NCBI RefSeq assembly: GCF_030848505.1
Contig: NZ_JAVDDU010000003.1
Span: 62,001-126,000, forward strand
Reading direction: 5' to 3'
Length of the DNA: 64,000 nt
DNA from: Marinimicrobium hydrolyticum
Lineage (GTDB): Bacteria; Pseudomonadota; Gammaproteobacteria; Pseudomonadales; Cellvibrionaceae
Both the position numbers and the translations under genes were made by a program. The notes beneath the pieces are model-generated. The model did not search any database and was not told the origin of the DNA. It saw nothing but the letters and a program-made list of their open reading frames with translations. Position 1 is the first letter of the stretch. Each line of letters opens with the position of its first letter. This document shows positions 18,407 to 26,507 of the stretch, piece by piece.

Positions 18407-18911
18407 ATACCTGGCGCTCTGGCTTCTGGCCGCGGTGGCACTGGTCGGCTGCGGCCAAGCCGGCGACAACGCCAACGACTTAACCGCATCTCAGTCCGAG
18501 CCGTTGGAAACCGTCGCTCTGACCGTGTACAAAAGTCCCACTTGTTTATGCTGCGATGATTGGGTCGTGCATATGGAAGAGCGTGGCTTCAGTGCCCAGG
18601 GTGAGCATCCGGACAACTTGTATGAATTAAAACGGGAGCTTGGCATACAGGATCAGTACGCCTCCTGCCATACCGCTGTGACTGAGTCAGGTTATGTGTT
18701 TGAAGGACACATTCCCGCCCATCTGGTGCGGCGCTTCCTGGATGCACCACCGGAAGGTGCCCTGGGCCTAGCCGTTCCGCGCATGCCCATGGGCAGCCCG
18801 GGTATGGAAATGGGCAATCGGTTTGAACCCTACGATGTGCTGCTACTAAAACACGATGGCGAACATGAAGTGTTCGCGCGCGTTGACAGCCCTCAAGAGC
18901 AATATCACTAG
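18399..18911 (+). CDS. DUF411 metal-binding-type lipoprotein
   Basis: A 170-residue lipoprotein, MNKYLALWLLAAVALVGCG (lipobox LVGC), with GGAG upstream of its ATG inside the end of cysE. The DUF411 domain follows: LTVYKSPTCLCCDDWVVHME with a CxxC pair, then the Cys/His segment YASCHTAVTESGYVFEGHIPA, and a methionine-rich RMPMGSPGMEMG. DUF411 proteins are often found with copper-resistance genes and probably bind copper. Here the partner is cysE, which is unusual. The hairpin at 18946-18972 probably ends this transcript. Confidence 0.85.
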   Translation: MNKYLALWLLAAVALVGCGQAGDNANDLTASQSEPLETVALTVYKSPTCLCCDDWVVHMEERGFSAQGEHPDNLYELKRELGIQDQYASCHTAVTESGYVFEGHIPAHLVRRFLDAPPEGALGLAVPRMPMGSPGMEMGNRFEPYDVLLLKHDGEHEVFARVDSPQEQYH

Positions 18912-18945
18912 CACCACGCGCGCACCCACGACAATCCTATCCCTC

Positions 18946-18972
18946 CCGCTGCGCACCAAAAGTGCGCAGCGG
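18946..18972 (+). terminator. Terminator-like hairpin after the DUF411 gene
   Basis: CCGCTGCGCAC and GTGCGCAGCGG form a perfect 11-bp stem with a CAAAA loop, followed by TTTCCTCT. Probably the Rho-independent terminator of cysE-DUF411. Confidence 0.65.
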
Positions 18973-19102
18973 TTTCCTCTCCAAACCGTTCATTCATGCG
19001 TAACAGGCGTATTCCGTCCGACTCTTTATATCTGGCGGGTTTTTTGCAAGTTTCTTCGTACCTTTCAGGCTGATGATTATCAGTTGGCGCCAGGAGACTG
19101 GA

Positions 19103-19450
19103 ATGCAATACAGCAAACCCATGATTGAATTGGTATTCGAAATACGACGTCGCGTGCCCAGTGATCTCAAACCCGGCATAAAGCTCGCTAATCCCGAGCT
19201 GCTCACAGAGTTGTCTGATTATTATAAAAACTCAAAGGACACAATCACCAAGGCCCTGACCAAAGAACTTATGGCGCTCGCCGGTGGCCGTTGGTTGGAA
19301 CATCTTGAGAACCCGAGACGGGAGCCCGGCCCCAAACAGGTGACCAAAGTTTATCGAGGCCAAGTCACTCTGGTCGATGTGCCACCCGCAAGCGAGAAGA
19401 AAATTCCCAGCCCCAGCCGCGTGTATCGCGGCCAGATTGTGGACTACTGA
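19103..19450 (+). CDS. Small conserved-type protein with two VYRGQ motifs
   Basis: A 115-residue cytoplasmic protein starting MQYSKPMIELVFEIRRRVPS, with AGGAG nine bases before the ATG. Residues about 1-70 are a helical domain (LLTELSDYYKNSKDTITKALTKEL). The C-terminus carries a duplicated motif, KVYRGQVTLVD and RVYRGQIVDY, the second ending the protein. The motif is reminiscent of the YRG motif of DUF4278 proteins, but I would not assign the family. Its 3' end overlaps the convergent antiporter gene by 7 bases. Function unknown. Confidence 0.65.
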   Translation: MQYSKPMIELVFEIRRRVPSDLKPGIKLANPELLTELSDYYKNSKDTITKALTKELMALAGGRWLEHLENPRREPGPKQVTKVYRGQVTLVDVPPASEKKIPSPSRVYRGQIVDY

Positions 19451-21102
19451 CCCTTATTAGAGTCCAGCTCGCGAATGCGCTCTACGATCACCTCTGCCGC
19501 ATCGGTAAAGGGCATCAGCACCTGATCAGCGCCAGCGCCTTGGAGAGCACCGGCATGCTCCGAACTGTGAGCGGTAAGCAGTATGTCGCCTTCAAAGCCC
19601 GCCTCACGCATGGTTTTTAACAAGGTGAGGTTACCGTGCAGCTGTGGCGTGGAGCTGATCAAGAAGCGTGTCTGATTGATGGGCAGCTGCTCCGGTAAAT
19701 CGGGATCCTCCACATCGCCGTACTGGGTATCGAAACCCTGGCGTTGGTAATTTTTTACAGCCTGAGGATCAAAATCGACGCCTAGCACGGTTAAACCTTG
19801 GCGGCTTAAGCGGCGTACCATGTTGCCGCCGTAACGGCCCAACCCAAACACAATGGCATCGAAGTGGCGCACCTCGTTCTGATGTGTTTGCGCCTCCCGA
19901 TAGGGATTGGCCTTTTCAAAAATTGACAGTAGCGGAGCCAAACGCTCGAACAAGGGGTGTGAATAAATAATCATGTAGGTGGACAACGCAATCGTGATAA
20001 GCCCCACCAGAGTGATTAAGCCCACCACCTCGTCGCTGATGTGCCCCAAGGTCAAACCCAGAGCGGCGAAAATTAACGAGAATTCACTGATTTGCGCTAC
20101 GGTCAAACCGGCCAAAAACCCGGTACGCTTTCGATAGCCCATCAGGCCCATAATAATCAACACGATCACCGGGTTGCCGATCAGAACGAATACCGACAAA
20201 ACCAGCGCTGGCCAAACTTGGGCCCCCAATAGCGACAGGTCCAACTGTGAGCCAAGGTTGATAAAGAAAAATAGCAGCAGGAAATCCCGAATACTCACCA
20301 AACGGCCACTAATGATCTCCCGGTAATGCGTGGATGCCAGCGAAACGCCCGCCAAAAAGGCGCCCACTTCTCGACTGAATCCCATCAATTCGCTGATCGC
20401 CGCCAGGACCACCGCCCAGGCAATGGCGAAGAGCACTAGCAATTCTTGGGAGGAGGCCAAATAGTTGGTCAAGCGGGGCAGAACAAACTTCATGGCCAGG
20501 CCGGTTACCACCAACAGCCCAAACCCTTTAAGCGCGACGCCGATGGCAATCTGCGCCACTCCGTCATTGCCGTCCTGTCCCAGCGCCGACAATACGATCA
20601 TCACCAAAATGACCACAATGTCCTGCACGATCAAGAAACCCACGGCGATCTGTCCGTGCAGCGAGTCAATTTCTTTTTTGTCCGAGAGCAGCTTGACGAT
20701 AATAATGGTACTGGAAAACGTCAGTGCCACGGCAATATAGAGAGAGGCCATGGGAGAAAATCCCAAGCCCAAAGCGATAATAAAACCAAACAAGGAGGTA
20801 AATATTACCTGCCCGAGCCCGGTAAACAGGGCGACGCCGCCGGTGGTTCGAATCAAACTCAGATCGAGCTTCAACCCCACCACAAACAACAAGATGGCGA
20901 TACCGATTTCCGCCAAAAGATGAATCTGGTCTTCAGAATGAATAACACCGAGCGCCGAAGGGCCAGCAAGAATCCCAAGAACGATGAAGGCTACGATAAG
21001 GGGCTGGCGCAGCAAACGTGCGGCCACACCGAACACGGCAGCTAATAGTAGAAGGGTGGCGAATTCGACAAAGGGGTTGTCAGCCAAAACGCTGGCATCC
21101 AT
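19444..21102 (-). CDS. CPA2 monovalent cation:proton antiporter with RCK domain
   Basis: A 552-residue inner-membrane protein. Residues 1 to about 395 form a 12-13 helix Na/H-exchanger domain (LAGPSALGVIHSEDQIHLLAEIG, ALTFSSTIIIVKLLSD, GFLIVQDIVVIL). Residues about 410-530 are a TrkA-N/RCK nucleotide-binding domain with GLGRYGGNMVRRL and acidic GVDFDPQAV. The architecture matches the KefB/YbaL group, which exchanges K+ or Na+ for protons under ligand control. It lacks the quinone oxidoreductase partner of true KefB/KefC, so substrate and regulation are open. Convergent with the YRGQ gene. Confidence 0.9.
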   Translation of the reverse strand: MDASVLADNPFVEFATLLLLAAVFGVAARLLRQPLIVAFIVLGILAGPSALGVIHSEDQIHLLAEIGIAILLFVVGLKLDLSLIRTTGGVALFTGLGQVIFTSLFGFIIALGLGFSPMASLYIAVALTFSSTIIIVKLLSDKKEIDSLHGQIAVGFLIVQDIVVILVMIVLSALGQDGNDGVAQIAIGVALKGFGLLVVTGLAMKFVLPRLTNYLASSQELLVLFAIAWAVVLAAISELMGFSREVGAFLAGVSLASTHYREIISGRLVSIRDFLLLFFFINLGSQLDLSLLGAQVWPALVLSVFVLIGNPVIVLIIMGLMGYRKRTGFLAGLTVAQISEFSLIFAALGLTLGHISDEVVGLITLVGLITIALSTYMIIYSHPLFERLAPLLSIFEKANPYREAQTHQNEVRHFDAIVFGLGRYGGNMVRRLSRQGLTVLGVDFDPQAVKNYQRQGFDTQYGDVEDPDLPEQLPINQTRFLISSTPQLHGNLTLLKTMREAGFEGDILLTAHSSEHAGALQGAGADQVLMPFTDAAEVIVERIRELDSNKGQ

Positions 21103-21180
21103 AAATATTCAGGCTCCATGGAGAGGTCCGGGTCGGAGGGCAGTATATCAGCACTCTCTAGCTCTGGCCCTAATTCTGGC

Positions 21181-21741
21181 TCAGGCCCACTCCCGCCGCC
21201 CGGTGAATTGGGGGCGGAGAAATTCCATCTGATCACCGCGGATGCGATCGCTGTTGATCAGCGCCAGATACTCCGCGGTATTCGGACAAAAAGGCAACGC
21301 CAGCAGCTCCATGCCGATTTCGCTCAAAAGCCGGTTGCCCTTGTGTTGATTACAACGCTTGCAGGCACTGACCACATTGTTCCAGCGATCGCGCCCGCCG
21401 CGGCTGATGGGGTGAACATGATCTCGGGAGAGAAAGTGGGCAGGGAAAAACCGTCCGCAATACAGGCACTGATGGTGATCGCGCGCGAACAGCGCTTGAT
21501 TGGTAAGAGGAGGGACCAGGCGCATGCGCGCTAGGCGGTTGCCGCCGCAGGCGATGATCGCGGGCAAATCCATTTGTGTGCGCAAACCGGTAAGCCGCGA
21601 GTGGCCACCGTATACTCGACGCACCTGCCCACCAAGGCTCCAATGCACCAGATCCCGGGCGTAAAGACACACCGCATCCTTCCAGTGCAGCCACTCGATA
21701 GGCTGGCCGGCAATATTCAAACGTAAAATACGTGCCTCCAC
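21181..21741 (-). CDS. HNH endonuclease family protein
   Basis: A 186-residue protein. The N-terminus (ARILRLNIAGQPIEWLHWKDAV) and middle match the standalone HNH proteins common in Pseudomonas and relatives. The nuclease core is CLYCGR...LSRDHVHPISRGGRDRWNNVVSACKRCNQHKGNR, with zinc-binding CxxC pairs and catalytic DH/N/H residues. Start: a GTG at 21741 with GGAGG five bases before it fits better than the GTG at 21747. These are predicted nucleases with no known target; no restriction or phage genes are nearby. Confidence 0.85.
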   Translation of the reverse strand: MEARILRLNIAGQPIEWLHWKDAVCLYARDLVHWSLGGQVRRVYGGHSRLTGLRTQMDLPAIIACGGNRLARMRLVPPLTNQALFARDHHQCLYCGRFFPAHFLSRDHVHPISRGGRDRWNNVVSACKRCNQHKGNRLLSEIGMELLALPFCPNTAEYLALINSDRIRGDQMEFLRPQFTGRREWA

Positions 21742-21985
21742 GGACACCTCCGCCTTCGATGCGGTGCGCCAGCGGGCTGACTACGAAACTACAAGCAGCG
21801 CCTGCCCGGCATACCGGCTTGTTCGTCATCGGCTAGACTTGTTGGAACGGCAAACTCCGACAACAAAATCTCATTACGCTGTCGTACTATGCCGGGAATA
21901 GGTAAAAAATACTACTGTTTGACGATGCTGTGGTGATCCTTCGGGGGGTTGGAAGCACCCAGATTGAGGCGGGGCCAGACGTAAA

Positions 21986-22013
21986 AAACCCGCGGCAGGG
22001 GGGCCGCGGGTTT
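21986..22013 (-). terminator. Rho-independent terminator of pomA-pomB-PilZ
   Basis: AAACCCGCGGC and GCCGCGGGTTT form an 11-bp GC-rich stem. On the minus strand the stem runs into a T6 tract (21988-21983). It lies about 190 bases downstream of the PilZ stop. Confidence 0.85.
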
Positions 22014-22023
22014 CGGTACTTAC

Positions 22024-22062
22024 AGGATATAGTCCGTCCTGGACCAGTCTGGCATAGATCCT
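22024..22062. repeat. Imperfect 39-bp palindrome in the 3' region of the PilZ transcript
   Basis: AGGATATAGTCC and its near-complement GGCATAGATCCT flank a TGGACCA centre. It would form an irregular hairpin in the RNA just ahead of the terminator hairpin. Confidence 0.45.
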
Positions 22063-22202
22063 TCCTGCTCCCTGCCGCACTCCCTGTGCCTGCGTCCATA
22101 ACAAGGCTATTGTGCCGCGCCTGCCAGCATCTACGCCAGTGGGTAAAAGCGGAATGCGCTGTGAGACATGTCGCACAAAACGAAGTCCGTGCGCTAGGTG
22201 CC

Positions 22203-22760
22203 TCAGCCCTCCTCGGACGCCGCCCGAGTCTGACGCAGCAGTTCGCATTGGCGGCGCACGATGTGCTGAATAAGCTCCTCCTGGACGACGCTGTCCAGTT
22301 CGACAAAATCAAAGCGAACATACCAACTGTCCCCCTCCGGCGCACAAGCGACCACCTCGGCAGCGATCTGGTAACGACGGCGCTCAGGAAAAAGAAGTAG
22401 GTCCAGATCTACCAGAGCCGCTTTTGGTAGAGCCCTCTCCAGGCGCAGACCTAGACCACAGGCACTTATGTTCACGGGATACAGTTCATGCTCCCTAGGC
22501 CCATTAGGTGCTGACTCTTCCGCGAGCTGGCTGACCCGGTCAATTTTTGCGTTCAAGCACTGTATCAACTCGGCCCACTGTGGCTCGTGAGGTGCCAACT
22601 CGCTCAGCAAACGTTCGATGCTGGCATTGCAGGCGGCGAGAGTGGCGTCTGGCTGTGACTCCGCAGCCTTGGACAATTCTGTACTTAGGCGATAGATCAC
22701 CCCCACTTGATCGGCAATGCGAAAGTACCGCCGCCGCTCGTCCCGCTCGACAGTGCTCAA
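22203..22760 (-). CDS. PilZ-domain c-di-GMP-binding-type protein, third gene of the stator operon
   Basis: A 185-residue cytoplasmic protein. The c-di-GMP-binding RxxxR motif is at the very N-terminus (R10 and R14 in RRRYFR), and the second motif (N/D-x-S-x-x-G) is at residues 97-102 (NISACGLGL). About 80 residues of helical sequence lie between them, where standard PilZ domains have about 20-30. The barrel continues with RYQIAAEVVAC and SWYVRFDFVELD. It overlaps pomB by 4 bases, so it is probably cotranslated with the stator. The inferred role is to brake or tune the flagellar motor in response to c-di-GMP. Confidence 0.85.
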   Translation of the reverse strand: MSTVERDERRRYFRIADQVGVIYRLSTELSKAAESQPDATLAACNASIERLLSELAPHEPQWAELIQCLNAKIDRVSQLAEESAPNGPREHELYPVNISACGLGLRLERALPKAALVDLDLLLFPERRRYQIAAEVVACAPEGDSWYVRFDFVELDSVVQEELIQHIVRRQCELLRQTRAASEEG

Positions 22761-23740
22761 AATATTTCCTCAGCTTCCAGGTCGAACAGATAGTCCGGCT
22801 CCAAATCCAGCTCGCGCATGATGTCCGGTCCTTCAGATTCCAGCATCTCGGTTTCGTGTTCTTCCAACTCGTCCCCCAGGCCTTGTTGAATCACCACTTC
22901 CACACGCCGGTTGCGAGCCCGGTTGGCAGCGGTGTCGTTAGGTGCAAGCGGGCGGGTATCGGCAAAGCCGGCCACCTGAAAACGCCGCTCGTCCAAGTAG
23001 CCTCCGCGCATCAACTCATGCGCCACGGAAACGGCGCGGGCGGATGATAAATCCCAGTTGGAGCGGAAACGCTCTGAGCTAATGGGCAAGCTGTCGGTGT
23101 GTCCTTGCACCTGTATACGCCCTGGCTGGAGCATCAGTACCGCACGAATTTCTTCCATCACGCCAAAATAGTCCCTGGCCAAGTCGGCTGATGCTGATGC
23201 GAAGGAGCCTTGCTCCCGAATACGAATAATAATCTGACGTCCGCGCGTTTCTATTTCAATTTGCCCCGCGGCAATTTGCGGCTGCAGCTTGGCGGCCAGC
23301 GCTCGCGCGTCCTGCCGGGTACTCTCCACCAACTCCTCCAGTCGATGTTTCAACTGCTCCCGAGCATCAATGTAATCCGGATCCCCCTGCTGAATGTCGA
23401 ATTGCTCGGCGCAGTAGACCTCCAGGCTCATTTGAGGAATATCATCGGTGCTTTGGAATATTTCATTGATGGGGGTTGGCTCAGGCCGGCCGGGGCTGAA
23501 TTCCTGAGCGATGATGCTGGTGCCCTTGGGTACATCGTCAAACGGTTCTTCCACTTGCACACCGAAAGCCTGCGCCATAGAGCCGGCCAAGCGCTTGAAC
23601 TTCATCGCATCCATTTCAGAAAACGACAGCAAAAGCACAAAAAAGCACAGCAACAGCGCCATCAAGTCCGCGAAAGTTGCCATCCACATGGGGAGGCCTA
23701 CTTTCTGACGCGGCTTTTCCGGCTCTTCATCGACGATCAT
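22757..23740 (-). CDS. pomB: Flagellar stator protein, sodium-type MotB homologue
   Basis: PomB forms the stator ion channel with PomA and anchors it to peptidoglycan. The 327-residue protein has the single transmembrane helix with the ion-binding aspartate Asp25 (MATFADLMALLLCFFVLLLS), then the plug/linker segment PKGTSIIAQEFSPGRPEPTP shared with Vibrio PomB, and a C-terminal OmpA-like domain (IQVQGHTDSLPI, RSNWDLSSARAVSVA, NRRVEV). Similarity to PomB rather than enteric MotB suggests sodium drive. The linker has an unusual stretch with EVYCAEQFDIQQGDPDYIDA. Confidence 0.92.
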   Translation of the reverse strand: MIVDEEPEKPRQKVGLPMWMATFADLMALLLCFFVLLLSFSEMDAMKFKRLAGSMAQAFGVQVEEPFDDVPKGTSIIAQEFSPGRPEPTPINEIFQSTDDIPQMSLEVYCAEQFDIQQGDPDYIDAREQLKHRLEELVESTRQDARALAAKLQPQIAAGQIEIETRGRQIIIRIREQGSFASASADLARDYFGVMEEIRAVLMLQPGRIQVQGHTDSLPISSERFRSNWDLSSARAVSVAHELMRGGYLDERRFQVAGFADTRPLAPNDTAANRARNRRVEVVIQQGLGDELEEHETEMLESEGPDIMRELDLEPDYLFDLEAEEIF

Positions 23741-23752
23741 GAGAAGCTCCGC

Positions 23753-24514
23753 TTAGGCCGCATCGGCTAAATCACGCTTGCCTTCGGGCAAGTAGGTTCG
23801 CAACATGGAGTCAATCACGCGCGGGTTTTGACCGCTCTGAATGGCCAGCAGAGCGTCAATGATTAAGCTCTTGACCAAGACCTCTTCCGAGGCACGCAGC
23901 CGCAATTTATCCGCAATGGGTAGGAACACCGCGTTGGCCAGCAAGGTGCCGTACAACGTAGTCAGCAGCGCAATGGCCATGGCCGGGCCAATGGCTTTGG
24001 GGTCATCCATATTGGCCAGCATGGCCACCAGCCCAATCAGCGTACCGATCATGCCCATGGCGGGAGCGACGTCACCTAAAGCACCAAAAATGGATGAGCC
24101 GCCGCTGTGCCTCTGCTCGGTCAGGTACCGATCTTTTGACAGCATGGCCTTCACCACTTCCGGGTCATGGCCATCGACCAACAGTTGTATGCCTTTTTGT
24201 AAAAACGGGTTACTGACCTCTTTCCCTTCCAGAGATAGCAGTCCACCTTTGCGGGCCGCATCGGCGAGCTCCACGATTTCGTCGATCAAATCGGCCGGGT
24301 CTTCCAGACGGAACACAAAGCTTTTGGCCGCCACCCGGAAAGCACTAAAAAACTGCCCCAGACTGAATTTGGCCATCACCGCAAAAACCGATCCCCCGAC
24401 CACAATCAACAGGGACGGCCCGTTGACAAACATGCCAATCTCGCCGGTGAGGAACATGGCGGCGACGACCAAGCCAATAGCACCGACCAAACCCACCAGA
24501 GTTGCTAAATCCAC
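23753..24514 (-). CDS. pomA: Flagellar stator protein, sodium-type MotA homologue
   Basis: A 253-residue inner-membrane protein, exactly the length of Vibrio PomA. It starts with GTG as (M)DLATLVGLVGAIG, preceded by AGGAC. The open frame from 24568 adds 18 residues with no family match. It has four transmembrane helices, a large cytoplasmic loop with LADAARKGGLLSLE and GIQLLVDGHD, and the helix 3-4 signature DVAPAMGMIGTLIGLVAMLANMDDP. Rotor-contact charged residues lie in the loop. Operon pomA-pomB-PilZ, divergent from xseB, as in Vibrio-type pomAB-xseB-ispA-dxs neighbourhoods. Confidence 0.93.
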   Translation of the reverse strand: MDLATLVGLVGAIGLVVAAMFLTGEIGMFVNGPSLLIVVGGSVFAVMAKFSLGQFFSAFRVAAKSFVFRLEDPADLIDEIVELADAARKGGLLSLEGKEVSNPFLQKGIQLLVDGHDPEVVKAMLSKDRYLTEQRHSGGSSIFGALGDVAPAMGMIGTLIGLVAMLANMDDPKAIGPAMAIALLTTLYGTLLANAVFLPIADKLRLRASEEVLVKSLIIDALLAIQSGQNPRVIDSMLRTYLPEGKRDLADAA

Positions 24515-24611
24515 AGATAAGTCCTCATAACCTTTTTTTATTGCCCTGCCATCAACTGCAGCGCCCACTTCACTAACTATAGTCGCCCCAGCCGGTTGCG
24601 CCTGAATATAC

Positions 24612-24641
24612 CTGCCATCTTAGCAGCAGTACGTTTATAAT
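24612..24641 (+). promoter_or_regulatory. Candidate promoter of xseB-ispA
   Basis: A perfect TATAAT (24636-24641) with a weak CTGCCA 18 bases upstream, about 92 bases before xseB. Confidence 0.5.
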
Positions 24642-24732
24642 GGCGCGCATAAGCGCTTGGCCTTCGGCATCTAGCAGCCCAATAGTTATACCATCGGCCA
24701 AGACTGCAATTTCTCAACCCCACAGGTGTGCC

Positions 24733-24984
24733 ATGCCCGCAAAAAAGCCGTCTGCGGACTTCGAAGAGTCCCTCAACGCCCTTGAAACCCTGGTCAACAA
24801 GATGGAGCAAGGGGATATGTCACTCGAGGAATCACTCAAGGCTTTCGAGACCGGGATTCAACTAACCCGAGATTGTCAGGCGCGCCTGACCGCCGCTGAG
24901 CAACAGGTGCAGAAGCTAGTGGAACAGCAAGGTGAACTGAGCCTGCAGCCGCTGGACAGTCGCGACCTGGAGAACGGCGGCTGA
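24733..24984 (+). CDS. xseB: Exodeoxyribonuclease VII small subunit
   Basis: Small subunit of ExoVII, which degrades single-stranded DNA to short oligonucleotides together with XseA. The 83-residue, fully helical protein starts [20 protein letters not shown] and has the signature [19 protein letters not shown]. The start was set at 24733; the upstream open frame has no family match. It is coupled to ispA by a TGATG overlap. Confidence 0.95.
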   Translation: MPAKKPSADFEESLNALETLVNKMEQGDMSLEESLKAFETGIQLTRDCQARLTAAEQQVQKLVEQQGELSLQPLDSRDLENGG

Positions 24985-25874
24985 TGACCGAGCAATTCGA
25001 CGCCTTCGCCGCCCAGTGCCGCGCCCGTGCCGATGCGGCACTTAAAGCGCGTCTACCAGCGCCCGACTCCCAACAGCCCGATCTGGCTGAAGCCATGGCA
25101 TACAGCCTGTTCAACGGCGGCAAACGAGTTCGACCCACGCTAATTTACGCCGTCGGCGAAGCCTTGAACGCTCCCCAAGCGGCCGGCCTGGATACCGTGG
25201 CTGCAGCGGTCGAGTGCGTGCACGCCTACAGCCTGGCCCACGACGACCTCCCCGCCATGGACGACGATGACCTGCGCCGAGGCAAGCCCAGCTGCCACAT
25301 CGCCTTTAATGAGGCCACCGCCATCCTGGCCGGCGATGCGCTACAAACCTTAGCGTTTCAGTTACTGGCCGAGAACAATGAATTGAGCGCCATCCTAAAG
25401 GTTGCCCTGGTCACTCGGCTGGCCCAGGCCTCCGGGATGCAGGGTATGGTACTGGGCCAAGCCATCGACCTGGGTGCGGTCAATAAGGCCTTGGATATTA
25501 CGCGTTTAGAACGTATGCACCACTGCAAAACCGGTGCCTTAATCAGTGCCAGCGTCGCCATGGCCGCGTTGGTTTGCGAGGCCAGCGACTCGCAGATACA
25601 GTCGTTGGAGCGCTACACCCGCGCCCTGGGGCTCGCGTTCCAGGTCCAGGACGACATTCTGGATGTCACGTCCGACACGGCCACCCTGGGCAAGCACCAG
25701 GGCTCCGACCTAAAGCAGAACAAACCCACCTATGTGTCCCTGTTGGGCCTTGAAGGCGCACAACAACGAGCCGATGAGCTGTACCGGGAAGCCCTGGACG
25801 CCATCGCCGAATTTAACGACAGTGCCGGCTGGCTTAGGGCTCTTGCGGCTTACATAGTGCAGCGGAATCATTAA
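24984..25874 (+). CDS. ispA: Farnesyl diphosphate synthase
   Basis: Condenses IPP with DMAPP/GPP to farnesyl diphosphate for quinones and undecaprenyl carriers. The 296-residue all-alpha protein carries the first aspartate-rich motif DDLPAMDDDD (residues 87-96), the second DDILD (223-227), and GGKRVRP at 45-51. The order xseB-ispA-dxs is the conserved isoprenoid cluster, but here 767 bases of repeats separate ispA from dxs. Confidence 0.96.
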   Translation: MTEQFDAFAAQCRARADAALKARLPAPDSQQPDLAEAMAYSLFNGGKRVRPTLIYAVGEALNAPQAAGLDTVAAAVECVHAYSLAHDDLPAMDDDDLRRGKPSCHIAFNEATAILAGDALQTLAFQLLAENNELSAILKVALVTRLAQASGMQGMVLGQAIDLGAVNKALDITRLERMHHCKTGALISASVAMAALVCEASDSQIQSLERYTRALGLAFQVQDDILDVTSDTATLGKHQGSDLKQNKPTYVSLLGLEGAQQRADELYREALDAIAEFNDSAGWLRALAAYIVQRNH

Positions 25875-26042
25875 CCTGAACTAAGATTGCTAGTTTTCGA
25901 TTTTTGGCGCTTTGATCGAGTGCTGCGAGTGCGGAAGGCATACCCACCCCCATTTTTCGAAAGAGCGCCTACATCACAATAGTTAGTACCACGCCCAACA
26001 CGTCTGGAGAACCCAATTTGGCGGGCTTTGGTCGGGAGCTGC

Positions 26043-26140
26043 GAGTGGGGCAGGCACACCCGGACACGCCGTGAATACTTCCCTGTAGGCTTGGATGCGG
26101 CATCCATGCCGCATACAGTCCGGGAATGCCTGCCCCACTC
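26043..26140 (+). repeat. Type II palindromic element, copy B1
   Basis: Arms GAGTGGGGCAGGC and GCCTGCCCCACTC around a core with GGATGCGGCATCC and TGCCGCATACAG. The core is the G-C variant, where copies A1, A2 and C1 have A-T. Confidence 0.9.
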
Positions 26141-26290
26141 TCCGCGGTGCCACACAGGCAGTTTCGGGAAATAAGGGAGTCGGGTATGGCTTCAGTGCAC
26201 GGAAATGGATTCCCCGTCCCCGATTAGAGCCTAGAATGACGCTCTTCGCGGGAATGACGCAGTGGTACAGAGGTACGAGGATCTTTATAT

Positions 26291-26317
26291 CGTCATCTCC
26301 GCGAAAGCGGAGATCCA
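26291..26317. repeat. REP-like hairpin
   Basis: CGTCATCTCCGC-GAAA-GCGGAGATCCA, with arms TCTCCGC/GCGGAGA around a GAAA tetraloop. One of eight copies in the window. Confidence 0.8.
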
Positions 26318-26405
26318 ATCACGGAACAGCTTCGGGCACCACAGAACAACACAGCTGGCACAAAGGCAGACTGGGTCAGGCTTACTGGCACCGAGCGTCC
26401 CGTAA

Positions 26406-26507
26406 GGGTTTGGGGAGCTACCTCCGGGACTGTATGCGGCATGGATGCCGCATCCAAGCCTACATGGATGTATTCACGGCGTGTCCCGGAGGTAGATCGC
26501 CAAACCC
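26406..26507 (-). repeat. Type I palindromic element, copy B2
   Basis: Outer arms GGGTTTGGGGAGCTACC and GGTAGATCGCCAAACCC around the same G-C-variant core as B1, in the opposite orientation. Confidence 0.9.

Larger units (their letters stand above)
21748..22202. other. 455-bp gap with a terminator and a second palindrome; no gene
   Basis: Upstream of the HNH gene and downstream of the PilZ gene. It holds a strong terminator (21986-22013) and an imperfect palindrome (22024-22062). Open frames here have no recognisable protein character. Confidence 0.6.

Noticed and set aside
22024-22062. Possible 4.5S/SRP-like RNA because of a GGAAG-containing hairpin
   Set aside because: The conserved SRP RNA tetraloop and symmetric internal loops are absent.
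21874-22345. Two frames of 124-152 codons downstream of the PilZ gene
   Set aside because: They run across the terminator hairpin, lack a ribosome-binding site and have no protein-like pattern.
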